A DNA stretch of 64,000 nt, from assembly GCF_910592395.1 (NCBI RefSeq), contig NC_088311.1:16992501-17056500 (forward strand), in the 5' to 3' direction. The DNA is from Lineus longissimus. Lineage: Eukaryota; Nemertea; Pilidiophora; Heteronemertea; Lineidae. The notes under the pieces are model-generated. The model made no database searches and was not told where the DNA came from. It saw only the letters and a program-made list of their open reading frames with translations. Shown here in pieces: positions 36,901 through 51,900 of the stretch (position 1 is the stretch's first letter; each line of letters opens with the position of its first letter). The position numbers were made by a program, and so were the translations under genes.

Positions 36901-39900
36901 GCCTTTCCTTGTCGGATCAGATAGTCGATAGCGATGAAGGCCCCAGTCCTGCCTACTCCAGCACTGCAACAAACAAAGCGAACAGTTCAAAGTTGTTTCT
37001 GTGTGTTGAAGAAGCACGCTAGTAGATATACATGTAAAAATAATCAGTTACTGTTGTTAGAACCAGTGGTTCTGTAATATTGTGCGAATCGTCGATGGAA
37101 TACCATGGACGAAATACTAGTTATTATGCAATACAGCTTGCAATGAAAAACCGCCGGAGCTCATTGACGTACTTACGAGAAGCCAAGTGATACAGCAGCA
37201 ACCTTTGGTCGAAAAGCTACAATATTTATACTCTGAATACAATACCTTACACCAACAAATGTCTGGTTCACTTACCTGCAATGTACCAATATGGGTACCT
37301 TCCCATACTCAGTCTCCTTCAGAACATTCGCTCTGAAGTTTAGCAAAGAGCAAGCCAACTTGGGTACATCGTGATCGGGCCAGGCGGTGAAGTGGAAGTA
37401 CTTGACAATGCGCACCTCCCCATTCTGAAAGCAAACAATATTGTATGATCAAGATAATTGCGTATAACAATATAATTTTGTGTAACAGTGTGGAGTAACA
37501 TGACCTTCTTTGCCATCTGTAAATATAATAATTTCCAATAGTAGCAAAGAAAAAATAATCGCAAATTAGGATCTTTCAGGAGAACCTCTTGTTATCGTGG
37601 ATACCTTGGTTATCTTTAATGCATTTTCAAAGTGATCATGGCGAGGGTCGTTTTGCATTGATAGCACATCTGTGCTCTGCCAAATCAACAGGCCCGTAGC
37701 TGGCTTTTTGATCATGGAGGGAGGGGGCATACCACTTTTATCCTCAGTCAGTCCGACCAATTTGCATGAAAAACCTGTCGTTTGATGACTTTTATTGACA
37801 CTTGTCCACCTACCCCATCTCTCTCTCAAGCATTTTCAAGCCAAGGTCCTGAATTAAAAAAATCAAACAAACCCATATTGAACTGATGATAATAAGCGTA
37901 CCAATGTGACCTTCAGGATCCGATTCACGTAGTCGGTAAACTTGTACTCTTCCACCAGCTGTATGGTAAATGGCCCATACGTGTTTTTTCCCTGGCTCGG
38001 CCAGTATTGCTCGCACTTTTTCTGAAATGAAAATTAAACATAATTTTGATTGAAGGACTGTAATGTTTTGAAGCAGAGAGAGCGCCTGTTATGACATGTG
38101 CTTTTCGTTCTTACTGTAATACTCGCCAATAAGATCCCAAGCTCGACAGTACCCGATTTCTACTACCACCTCGATGGGTAGAGCCTAAACAGCCGGGCAT
38201 AATAAAAGGCCTTTCGCACCTATAAAAGGGGAGGGACATCTTGTCTTTTTTTCTTCCAATTGGTATTTAATTGTAATATGAAAAGTTCCGCTGTAGAGTC
38301 TTGACTCTTCATGACGATTACGTTGTTAACTCTTGAATAGATATCCCAAGCCTTTTATGGCTACGAAAGGCCTACTGTTGTTCGGCTATTCAGACTCTAC
38401 CCATCGAGGCGGTGGTACAAATCGGGTATTGTCGGGCTTCGGATCTTATTGGTGAGTGGATCCAGTATATTATGACAAACTAGGGAATGCTATTTTCGAA
38501 TTTTGCTTTCTTATATTATGACAAACAAGAGAAATCAAATTAAAAAACATTTGAAACAAGTATGGAAACAAAGTATGGGAGGTGATTTTGCTGGGGGCAA
38601 GTTATTCATCACGCGCATTCCAGATTCAACCGTCTTTCTTCTGACCAAATATAGTGTGTTCGTCTTTGAACAGAACTGAATGCAAACAACCTGTTGATAT
38701 CAGCGTATGTCAATAAATATCTACATTGAAAGATTCTGTTTATATTGAGGTATATAGGTCTTTCAGGCCGATTGATGTTTACAAACCTTTTCCTTTTCTA
38801 TTGTCTTGGTGAGCATGACGATGGTGTCACAGCGTTCTTGCCATATCATTCTCCATGTAGCCGTAATGGACTTAGGAAGCGGACCTGCATGTTTACAGAT
38901 TTTTAGAGAGGAATTACCAATACAAAAGTCGACGTCATAGTATGTCTATTTTCTATAGAGGTATTTTCACTGCCATGGTTATGAGATGCCAAAGAGTGAT
39001 TTGGAAATCGATGTTACGATGTTGCATTCCACTATATTGCAGGTTTTTGGATTGTTTTTATACCAATCATACATACTCTAATCTCCCACTTACCTGTCCC
39101 ATTTCCAAACCCTATCGCAAGTGACTAAGTCCGAATATTGCTAATTTTGGTTGGGGCAGAGCTCAATTTATGGAACAGCCTGGAGTAGTGACATGACAAT
39201 GGACACTGTAAGGCTTTACCACAATCTTGCCTAGTCACGTAGTCGTTTACGTGTACTGCGGCTGGGCGACCGGGGCAATTAGGGTCACGGTTTCGTAACA
39301 GCTCAAGATCACTGTGGCGATTCGTTCACCATTTAACACACTGTATTTACACAATGGGAGCTACTACAACCGATCAATTGCCCAATGGAATAAGGGTGAT
39401 TATAGAAGAGTCCTGGCTATTCTGCAGTTAAGCAGTGAAGTGGTCTAGGAACACCCACAAGGAGTCTTTAAACTGTGATCGGGCCTGATTGTTGATTTCA
39501 TCACCTGTAGTTAAAAAGAGTGGCCTCGTCTTTGACATGGAAGGGTAAAGTCACTAGATTGGAACTGGGACGAAAGAACAGGGTGATCTACTGCCTGATA
39601 ATGGGCATTAAAGAAAAAATTGAACAGAAGATTAACATTCTGATAAGGTTTTATTCATCATGAAAGTCAACATCAGCGTCATCAGGGTCAAACTCAAGCT
39701 CATCATTAACCTCTTCAAGTTCCCCATCTGCTGGATGCGGGATCACTGGGTCGTCATTCCCGTCCGGAAGAAGTCCACTTAGTCTCCACCCACTGACTAT
39801 CACTTGGAATGCCACTCTTTCCCAGGCGAGACTGATCATACGTACTACTTCCTGGCGGGAAATCTGATCACAGTGTCCATCATCTTCGGTATGTCCAATC

Positions 39901-42900
39901 TTCCAGGCTTTCCACACCAATCTGAGATGACATTTAAAACTGCGATTTACAGTTAAGTCCAAAGGTTGCAAAATTGAAGTGCATCGTCCAGGAATGAACG
40001 AATCCTGTCCATTTTGCCGCGGAATTTCCTCCGTAAACAGATGATGTCTATGGGCAGGGTAGTGATCCAAGATGAGGAGAAAGGTTGCTCCGGCAATAAA
40101 TGGCACAACAATGGCTTGCAACCATTCGATCAATGACTGATGTCTTGCCCAGCCATTCGGAGTACCTGTAACCTAAGATTAAAACGTTTCGTTTAGAAAT
40201 AAAGAATAAATCGGTGCAATTCATGAAAATGTATGACTCATTCTCCGATTGTATTGTTGCTCAGCCAGCTGATAGCTTTGGGAAATGGTTTCAAAGATCA
40301 ACGTACTGCAATGATTCTAAAAATAGAACAGGATTCGTAAAAAGACCATTAAACACGAGGAGCAGGCAGATCATAGAGCTAGCTCCATTGGCAGTTGAAG
40401 ATGATATGGTCATCTAACAGCTAATAAACCAGGATTAGTTAATGAAAAGGTTTACTTACTCGCACGTTCTGGGGAGCATGGGCTCGCAGTTCTGCAATAA
40501 CTTCGCCTTCAGCATCCAAGCCCCTAAAGTTGACCTCAGCTGGTAGTTTTCGTTCATCGCTGGAGACGGCCAAGGTTACCGTGCATCCAATCTTCCCGTT
40601 CCCTCTTGAGGATCTGATGTCGATCGAATGTGATCCTGTTGTAGCCATTGTGGTTTTCGGCACCATGTCAAAGTTGACAAATGTTTCATCCATGTTGATG
40701 ATCACATGGAAATTTCCATTTTGGATGATTTGAGACGTTTCCCTACGATAGACGGCCGCTATTTCCATAGCGTTGTCGGGGAGGGTTCGCGTGTCCTTAT
40801 TCTTTCTTCGATGGCTTATTCTTTTTCTGAAAGGAAAAGGAGACCACTTTTAGCTTTGAAAAACGTAGCTTACTCCCCCATTACTGTCCATTTCTTGGTC
40901 ATTGGGCCCATTATTCCATTATGGCAGAACAAAAGTTGTGAGAGAACCCAACCCAAGTGAGATACCAATTTACGAAATGGCTTCGTTGTTTTTACCTTTC
41001 TTTGAATCGGGTCAGCCAGTGATCTGACGCTCGGAAATCCTGATTGCGAGGCCTTTGCGCTCTCGTCTGCTGCCTTTGTTCCTCCGTCAGATTAGTCCAC
41101 CATTGTCTGTATTCTCTGGCTGCTTGTGACTGGAGATCGATCCCGGATACTGGAATTCCATGCTGGCGGCGTTGAATAAACCAGTCGTTGAGCTGATTTT
41201 CCATGTCTGCCCAAAACGCTGAAAAGGACAAACGGTAGGCCTATCAAGCAGACGGTGAAGGGATGAATCGGAGGGGGAGAAGAGTAGAGTATGCCTGAAA
41301 TCTAAGAAGAGTCCCTGAATAATGTCGAACTATGGATAAAACCTCATTTCACAGTGAAAGCCTGAACTCACTGTCGCGCTTTTGCGCCGCGTTTTCACCG
41401 AGGCGCGGAAATCAATTGTTATTCATTAGGTGAACAAAGGATTCCCCGCCCGGCGGTGAAAATGCGGCGGAAAAACGCGTCAGTGAGTACAGGCCTTAAT
41501 CTTATGGGCCTACTTCACTTAAAATTGTACATCTTTCGTAAATTCCTGACAAAAATGAGTTACCTTGTTCATCATTGCCATGCTGCCGAATCCTCCGCCG
41601 TCTCCTCTCAATTTGGGTGGACCTGTCGCGGCGTTCCGACATCTCTTCATACTGGTCTAGCCATCTTGAGAATGTCCTTGGATGGATGCGGTGATGTACG
41701 GCAAAAGAACGACAAGACCGGGCATGCGCAATGCCCATCGCATGGTGCAGCCTAAAAGTATCCACGTAGTCCAAACGCTGATTCAAGCTGTAGCCATGAA
41801 GATGTCTCCTTTCTTGGCCTTCGTTAGCCGCACCATTATTACCTCCGTCGTCACCACCATCACCATGCCCACCATTACCGCCACCATCACCGTCGTCACC
41901 GTTATCCATCGAATTCACGACCCAAAATCCAATGGCAAAGCAAAAAATCCAAAACAAACGCATCTCGTCGATTAACAAATCGAACCTCTGACAAAAACAT
42001 CAATGAGTACACAAGAACTGTCCAACTTCTCTTATACTGTTTTGGAGAATACGTAATTGTTATGTCACTGAGGTCATCCGTAACCTCACCCGATTAGGCC
42101 TAGTGTAATTCTTTGCCAGGCTCTGGGGTGTGACAAGGAAGTCGACAGAACAATTATAATATTGATCCAGGGCATTCTGTTTCCGACCATACCCCACCCC
42201 ATTTTATTGGACTTAGGATTTTCTGATGATTTTCCGGGTTCAGGAATGGGACAGGTAAGTGGGAGATTAGAGTATGTCTACCGCAGGAAACTGCAATGTT
42301 ATGGTAGCGTTTGTAAAGAAACTAGTTCGAACACACCAGCGCTACCACCTTCAAGAAATATATGTTATGCGGTGGGGCTGAGGCTTATACGGTTGTTCTT
42401 CAGAAGACAGTGTTGAACAAATACGATGATATTTGGCTGTTTTATAGATATATACGTCTAGTATCTTCCTGTTTAATCGAAATATTCATTGGTTTGTCTT
42501 AGCCTCTGTGACGAATTTTATTCTGATAAAATATTCTTTGTAACATGTATGCGTTTTTGTAATTAATGACAGATAATAAAATGATAAATTCATCTTACCC
42601 TGAGAAGCAATGTAAGCTTTCTCCTTATCATAACCCTGCAAATGCAAAAATAGAGCATCATGCTGGAGTCCATCCGAATCTGAATCTAGTCTCTGGTTAA
42701 TGTTAGTGCATTTATTTAATTGTCTTTCAAATGCAATTTGTTGATAGACACTTAACACGTGAGTATATACTAGTATCCGTACATGCGTGCTTCGCAAGTA
42801 ATATTGAATCCGATGATCCGACGATCGGACACGCACGGAAAATTACAGCTACAAATTGGCAAATTCAGAGGTGTTTTCTTCTGAAATACATATATAAGGG

Positions 42901-45900
42901 CAAACGTCTTCCTGATATGCTTTCTAGATGCAGACTAGAGTCACACGACCACTTACATGGATGTAACTTGCATTGATGTAGTCCGATTGCTCTTCTCCAA
43001 TGGGCTGAAGGATAACACGACTGTGATCATCTGAAAAATAATCACACATGCTAACGAGTAGTAACTATAGTCCATTCGTAAATGCAATCTAATCTGTACT
43101 TGGTAAATGTTATACTAAGATTGTAAGATTTGATTAACCATGGCAAGGATATAATTTCTTTGTAAAATGTTTTGTGTACATTGACGAAGTGCATTCAGGG
43201 ATGTAGACATTTTCCGCTCTGTACGCTTTATTTCTTGATCAATCTGGTCTAAATCTTCGGGTAATTATATTTTCCTGTCCATCCACTCGGCATGTGCCAA
43301 GCATAAATGAGAAATACCCAGAAACAAAATACTACCTATCCAGGTGCCCCCCCCCCCCAAATGACTACTTCTGGACTGACAATCTTGAATCTTAAAAATC
43401 CTGTTTGGTTTGAGAAAAAATTCAAAGAAATCCGACCAGCAGTATTTTGGGCGAAGCGGATAAAATATTAAGGAAAGGGCTATGATCTACAGTACATTCC
43501 CCGTAGAAGCAGCATGTGGTCTATGTCTATCGATCTGCAAATACAAAAACGTATACAAAAACACTTAAAGGACCATTGGCATTATTAAGGGTAATATTAC
43601 CCAGCTCTCGGCTGCCCAGTCACAAGTAGTTTCCATCAAGAAATTGCACAAAAAATGGAATAATTCAAAATCTGACTGAATTTTCACGCTTTTCCGATGT
43701 TGACTCCGATTTGACCCGAGTTAGCTCTCCATGCGTCGACCCTTTAAGCATTGAACGATGCACTAGTGAGGGGTTTCCTGGAGCCATGGATCTACCCTGT
43801 GACGTCTGATATCAATTTTTTCGACGTCACACTGATGGCGCTTGATTACCCCGCAACTGCGACGATAAATGGAAATGACGGGTGACCAGAGCTCGGATCT
43901 CTGCGTGCACTCACGTGGCGGGAAAGGTCTTTCGTGCTATGACTTATGCATACTAGAAATGACGAATAACGCGTTTTTCTACTATAAAATTGGAAAAGCA
44001 TCGAACACGTTTGGAAAAATAGTTTACTGATGAACCACGGAAAGAACCAACATATACCGCAATAAAAAGCCGCCCATTCCTTTAAATACCGTGAAATGAA
44101 ATGCTTACAAGTTATTATGTTCTTGTAGCGGTTAAGCGGGATGTTTCCTGGTTTCTTCGCCTCTTTGGTTGACCTTACAACATCCACTGGCAACTCCTGA
44201 AGCAAGGAAGGGTATCTGATAGCACGGATGTATAGCACGATTATTTCAGTTATAGTGCTATACATCCGTGCTGTTCTTTTAAAAGAAATATCTGTAAAAC
44301 TCCGGGTTTTTTTTAATGAATCGCTTCTGCAGAGAAAATTCTGGTTATAGGATAGTCCCGAATTATATACATGTATAATTGAAGAATACGTATAGCCCCA
44401 ATCTTATTGACGGGAAAACGCCCTACCTTCATTATTTGCACCAACGTGTTACCCTCATAAGTGTCATAGTTTTACCTATGATTTGTCAATTTATTATATA
44501 ATAGACTATTAAAAAAATCTGTTCTAACATATCGAATACTGTACACTCTTTAGAGGGACAACTTGGGCGTTGGCTTTACCAGGCCAGGCGGACAATACCT
44601 CAGCCTGCAACCATGCGCGCCACCACTCTTTTATCAACTGATGCTGATAACTAATAATGATATTCGCCAGTGTTGCGAGGCAGTTTTGGACCATGGTTTG
44701 GACTAGAACGGGTGGTATAAAGGCCATGTAGAATTAGCGGAATGAGCGGATTCTGTAAAAAATATGATATAATTTCTTGCAAAATGGAAATTAATGAATT
44801 CATTAAGTTTTAATTTGTTCGATACGCCACAAAGATTACATGTATTTGAAAATCGCTTTGTACAGTCGTTAGGCCATGACTCGCAATGAGGTCATGAAAA
44901 CCGGTCCGTAGGGACAGTTTAGTTCAGTCGGTAGCCGCGCGCAGCGCTGTATTACGTTACCTCCTTTCGTCTTCAGAGTTCAGGCATGGCGACGATCATC
45001 GCGACAAATATTGGCTTTTCCAGGTGATTGAAGCCCAGAATCCGCTCATTCCGCTTATTCCGCTAATTCTACATGGCCTGGTATAAATGCAATCCGAGTA
45101 AAAAAGATCAGCCATTATCGTAACATGCCTTTGACAACAAAATGTAAGCAACTTACTCCAAACTCATCCTTAAATTCCACGGCTCTATCGCCCCTGATAC
45201 TCTTGACATAAGGAGCCAGATCAGAAATCGTTACGGTTCGACCTTGCAGATTTGAATACCCCTTTCCAGTATCGACGGGGACAATTGGCAAAGTTGACAC
45301 TGAAACAAAAAATTGGTCTTTATCAATTATTGATTATAGTGCTTCTTCAAGAAAATCGGTTTGTGCTATCCTTATACCTCGCATTGTGATTAGGTCAGAA
45401 TGTTTCTAAAATGACACCTCGGGGCTATTTTCGATTCTCACCATTTTCTGTTTGAAGAACTCCACACTCGAATTCCGGTATAATGCTTAGACATGCTATT
45501 TCATGCTGCTGGGTTTCGAGTGATTCGGCTGCTTGTTCTTTACTTCTACGCTTTTTCCTGTTAGAATATAGAGCAGAAGGAAATATAGACCTCGTTTTAA
45601 GCAAGTTATTCATTGGACTCACGGGGCCTCTTTTGGCTATAGAGACATGACGTCCCATTACGTTTTTACATGCTTCGTTCTCTAAACAACGGAATATTTA
45701 CAGAAAGCATACGTGACGTTTTAGCATTTTTTCGAACAGACTCAAATATAACATAGAGTTTAAGGAATTGATACCTCATTGTCGTTATTTGTTGTCTCAC
45801 GAAACACCGCGAGGAATCTAAATGCTATGGTTGCCTTACCATAATCACTGCCGCTAAAACGAGGCACAATGCAGTATGCACTATAAACAGGTGTACATTG

Positions 45901-48900
45901 TAACCAAGCCGTTTAAGAATTGTAGGCTTATGGCATCGATTACTGCAAAAACGTCTCTGAACACTCGTAACGCTAACGCTAACTCGTACGTAAACTCGTA
46001 CGTAAACTGTACCTACCTTAGAATAATGACCACGGGAATAATGATGGCCGCAAGAACAATTAGCATTACAATAACCAGTCCAGCTAACAGGCCAACATTA
46101 GTCCCAGCTACAACCACAACGAAAGAGAAATAAAAAAGCATTTTCAGGGATGGTACTCGTTGTTCGGATTCAAAGTGATATGATAATTAATAACCAAGCA
46201 ATAGACCCGTGGCGCAGGCAGGTTCAAATGGGCTTTTTCTTGAGCTGCACGGGCCGAAGGATTACATTGCAATGAAAATATAAGGCAAATTAAACCAACC
46301 AATTGTCCACAGACCAGGACATCAATTGGTCCGATAGAGATGATGAGGCAATGTCAACATGCCTCGTTCCTCAGTCAGCAATATGCCCCTTTTTATACGG
46401 AGAAGAAAAAGGACATGAATGAGAACTCAGATAGGCCTTCACATGTCATGTCGGCTGCCCAATGGCTCGAACCAATTACAACATTACTATTATAACTTGA
46501 AATGCGTGCTCCTCCTAGCAATGTCTCGGGCAAGGCACTTAGTCGAAAGGCAAGCTGGAGGTTCAGCACCGTGAGCAGCACCTTGATAAGCCAAGCCAAG
46601 AGTGCCTCTTCAGATACATCAAGTATTGAAAGCTGTGGTAGAGCACTTTTAGACAGACCAGAATTCAGAATTCCAAAATTAACGCCCCCCAAGACATACT
46701 CTCAGGAGAGGCTTTGTTGTCATCCGATCTAAACTGAGGGAGGAGTTACATTACAAACTATTACACCTCTACGTCCATTATTGTAGTGATGCTGTACGAA
46801 ATGAAGGGCCAGTTTTGGCAAGAAAATATAACGGTTACACTACTCTAGCTTCGCACGCCTAACGTCCAATGTTGTAAGCCAGTGTATGTGTACATTTTGG
46901 TGGGCCTACGGCAGGAACGAGTTTCTTTAGGCCTATACTTGAATGACCAGCAGCGTCAATGACAATAAGCTTGAATAAAATGCCTGGAAATTACCCCATT
47001 ACGGGCCTAGAAATGTGCAATATATAAAGATCTAGCTTGACGTTAGAAGTGGGAAACTAGAATATATGGAGAGTGGTTGCTATTGCACAGGCGAATAAAG
47101 ATCCATGACCAGTTATTCAATACTTACACATTGATGACCCACGCGATCGATTAAAACGCAAGTTTAACTGACAACACCTATCAAAGATTAGATGGGTGTT
47201 ATCAGTTAGACTCGCGTTTTAATGAATCATCGTTGAGTAAAACAAACTAATTCTGTATCTTCACGCAATTAAATTTTTCATACGTAGAATGGCGATGTCG
47301 ATGTTCAAATCAATACAACAAAAGAAAAACATGTGTTCTATAAATTCTTTGGCCATGACAATTGACAATTAATTGCCTTACATGTGCATCTAAAACGTTA
47401 TTTACATGCACCTAAATTTGGTTACAGACCTATACATGTATGTATATTGAAAATATATCGAAAACGTATAAAGATTATTTTACGTCCCTGGTTACTTACA
47501 TGTACTGTTCTCTTCGGTGATGACACTCATGACCTCAGTCCACTCTCCACCGCCATATGATGTGAATGCTCGCGCCTGAAAGACGACAAAATCAATAAAG
47601 CCTCCTTCACCACTGTATCTTAGGCATGTTACATGTAGGTGTAAACGAATGTATCTTCATGTTTTGAAGTTGTCCATTTTTTGGTTATTTCGACCGTACG
47701 ACCTTGATGGTACACTTTATAACCTCGACCTTTCACCATCCAGCGGGAAACTGGCATCGACCTGCATAAATGCACCAAGTTTCGCGGGTGTCGGTTCATT
47801 AGTTTGTTGGCAGTTAGTCCATGTGCGTGACTTGGGCAATATAACCTTAGCTTTTGACCTTATGACCTTGTCCTTTGACCTCGTTTACCATTAAGGGCAT
47901 TCTGTATGTGTGTAAGTTTGATCGAAATCGTGACATTAGTTTGGTGATAATTTGCCCGTGTGCGTAATTTGGACCATATGACCTTGACTCTAGGCCTTCT
48001 GACCTTGACCTTTGACCTCGTTATCCATTAACTACACTTGAATACCCTCGATATAAATTTTGGAGGTCGACAATATTTTTGAAATTCCCGATTTCTGGGA
48101 TGTATATACGTAACATAATTGGCATTATCATACAGCTTAATAAGAAATGCTTTGCTTGACGGAGCCAGTTTTGCGAATAATGTTCTCTAAGACGAGTGTA
48201 GAGGACAAATGCAAGCAAAAAAATCTTATCAAAATGATTTTCGTCCGCCATTCCTTGGATGTTTGGTCCCATTCCGGTGTAATATATGTGAGTGTTTCCC
48301 GTGTGTGAGTGTTTCCCCTCATTGTTTGGGAACGCTCAAAAATAGATTGACAAGTTTTTCTGTGTATCCCCCCTATTGAAAAGTCGTGGTCTCTCTAGCT
48401 GCCTATTGTTTGGAAACACTGACACATGGGGAACAACCACAGATGTTACACCGGGATGTGCGGTCCCATTTCTGAGCTCTTTGCTGTTCGAAGGGGATAA
48501 TACTTCACATTTCTTTTGTTTCCGTTAGCAGACGACAGAAAATGCCTCGCTTTGACTGAAAATGACTCACTTTGGTGGGATGCTCGGTCCCATACCCCCC
48601 AACCCCTGAACAAGCAGACTAACAGACAGTTAAACGGTCCTCAAATTATTATATGATGCCAATATCATGTCTGTTTTAACCATTAACCACAGCTCGTAAC
48701 CGTTTTGAGCTATTCAATGGGTAGAGTAAATATCTACGGTCGACCGAAACCCCATGACTATAGGAATTAGAGTTATACGCCTTTGAGAAAATCGACTTGA
48801 TGGGGATGAGATGTTTGTATGGGTTTACCTTGAAATTGTACGTTGTGTTTAGCTTCAGATTGTTGAAGGTGAGGGTAAGATTGGTTGGTCCTTGGCTGGA

Positions 48901-51900
48901 GACCGTATGGTTCATACTGCCCCTCTCCCACATTGCAAGGTCATATTTCTGGATAACTCCATATGGTTGGTCTGGCTGGGTGATTTTGATGGACACGGAA
49001 GTGAGATTTCCCCCAATTTTCACAATGGTCGGCACTGACGGAACTGAAACAGGACATAATATATGCTATATTTTTTATATATCTAACAAGCACTGTACTT
49101 CAATGCCGATCTACCGTCGTTGTGCCTAATTATCCATCCTTCTTAGAGGAGTAGACTTTAGGACTGATGTTCACCACCGGTAAGTCGGCATGAGTACTTG
49201 AGACATTTAGCAGCCAGCTGTATTATAACAAAGGGATTATTCAAGAAAGCCGTTTTTAAGCTTGGATAGGCATTTCCTGTGATTAATAGGCCCCAAATGT
49301 ATATAATCAGCCTTATATAGTATTTTGCCATAACATAATATACTTGGAACGTGACCATCAGAACAACGGTAATAGATCAGTCAAAATGAAAAAATGATAA
49401 TGTAATACAATGTTTCATGGTAGTCCCCGGGGACTTTCAACGGCGTTTTCCAAAAATTACAAGGGCAAATCACGGGCAATCTCGAAAAAGGGCTTTTCTC
49501 ATTTAATTTCAACAATATTCCTCAAAATGGTCAGGGGATCGTTTTCATACCCCTGTCCCCCCCCCCCCCCTGTGCGTCCTATTCGTTTATAAATGCATAC
49601 CTGCATAAAGGATTGATATAACAGAACCTAGTAAAAGAGGCAACTTTATATGATAATTCTAAGACAGTTACCATCTTCTGCTGTTGTTATCTTCTGAAGC
49701 TTATGTTTCTCTTGTCCATCGGGACTTGTCACAGCCGCCTTGATGTCATATTCTGTGAATGCTGTAAGGTTGTGGAGAGTGTAAGTTTGGTCTGCCCTTG
49801 TTAATTTCATGTAGCTTGATTCTGTGGTTTTCCTGGCGTACACGTGGAAATCCTTAAAGCAGTCAGCTAACATCTCTGGTTTCTGAAACATCATTGGTTG
49901 ATGGTCACAAAAATTTATGAAAAGATGTTTGGCTGAGAAAGGGACTTTTTATTACACACTCCTTACGAATTTGCTGAAACTTGGTATTTATAGTATGTAC
50001 CGCGGCAATAATGAAGTTTATATTTCGTACGTTTTTACGCAATTGAACATTATCAAATTCATCTACAAATTTTGAAAATTTTCAACGAACGGCGTAGGCC
50101 TTTGAAATAACCTGACGTGAAAAAAATATGAAAACTAATTTTTTAAAACGATTTATACCTGTGCGTGTATTCTAAGTGATACTCTGTTTGGCCAGGCACC
50201 TCCTCCCACAACTGAACCCGATTGCGTTATCATCGGCGAACCCATGTAGCCTTTAATATCAAACGAAAGAAATTTTTTAAAGAAATTGCCAAACACAATA
50301 ATCCTATATCATCAGTTGCAAAATATAACCTGCCCACAAAATGTCAAATGTCAAACCTTTGGTTAACTCTTTGCAACCACACTCTGTATTATCCTGGCCC
50401 AAGGCAGGCCGAAATGGTTTTATATAGCTGGGATATGGCACTAAAACTGATACAGTATTTTAACCCTAAAAATTTGAGCATTTTTTTACTCAAACAGGCA
50501 ATGCAGCTGAGTACATGACTTTGTACTTCAAACAGAAGAATAAATATTTGTCTTCGAAAGCGAATTAGGAGTATGGTTTTGGAGTAGTTTTAAAGAAGTT
50601 TTAAACCATTGATGATGAATCACATTGAGGGGCTGATGCATTATATATGTTTTTTTGTAAAAAAGTGATGTTTTCAAATTACCTGCACATGATTCGGTTC
50701 GAAAGTGTTCAACTGATCCATTTACTTCCTCACTTTTCGTGGAAATGTTATATCTGAGCTGCAGATGGAAGCTGTATTCTGTCAATGGGTTGAGACCGGT
50801 CACGTTATACTTCACATTTTCATGGCTCGAGAATGGTACGGCGTGGACAGTTGAAGAAGTTGAAGAGTGCTCCGTGTATCTCAGAACAAACCGATCAAAT
50901 TTGCCGGCATCAAAGGCACTGTCGTGAAGGATGTACTGCCACCGGACACTGATGGAAGTCGGGGTGGAGAGACCATCCTTTGTAACTGCTGGTACCCCTT
51001 TAAATACAAGATGATGTAATTATAGAAATGCAGTTTGCTCCGTAAGCCTCAGATAGACGATTACTGAATACATTTATTGGTAGAGAAAATGACTGTAGGG
51101 AAAATTCGTTCAGCCTGATTTTGATAGCAGTGGGCCATCAGATGAGTGTGGATTCCTAAACCAAGAACGCCAAGACACCCCGTCGAATGGCGCAGAAGAT
51201 GGATCGAGCAAGCCGGAACTAGTGGAATAAGGATACCGAACTGGAGGTTTTGGCTGTCACACCGAAACCGCGAGGGTCGACAGCCGAGGATTTGGCCAAC
51301 ATTTTGCTCCACAATGGCGGTTTTTGAGAGACAATCAGCAGTGAGGTATTACTATCTATTCTAAAACATCTCAAATTAAACAACGAACAATTGTTTTTTG
51401 ACTGCTTCCATAATTTGCACCAACCCAAGCGGTTTTCATGGTCGCTGAATTCAAAACGAGGCTTTGTTGGCGCATAGTGCATTTTACACTGTAAACTGCG
51501 GTTTCTAATTTAGATGTTTTAGAATGTCTTATTATCTCGTGTCACCATTTGGTAATCAATCCTGCCTGATAACGGTAATGGCCGTCGGAGGACTATTTCT
51601 GTTGCATACGTTATCACCGTTTATCTATATGTATACCATGGAATAGCCACACCATGCTCAACCTGTCCCTTCAAGAAGTTTCATTAATAGATCTGTTGGC
51701 TTTTCATACGATTATTGCTCCCAGCAGGCCTATAAAAATCATTGAAGTCCAAAACCCCACACAACACTAGCGAAAATCATCATTAGATCAGCTTTGTGTG
51801 ACACCACATTTGAAGTCCATAATGACGAGCAGGGGCACATTATTCTCCTGGTCATCCCAAGCTCAGGTCGTCCTTCTTATGAATCCTTCCATCCACCATT

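Noticed and set aside
44524-44727. 67-codon minus ORF as an extra receptor exon
   Set aside because: D1 splices 45157 to 44196 in perfect phase and homology without it; the ORF crosses a MITE boundary.
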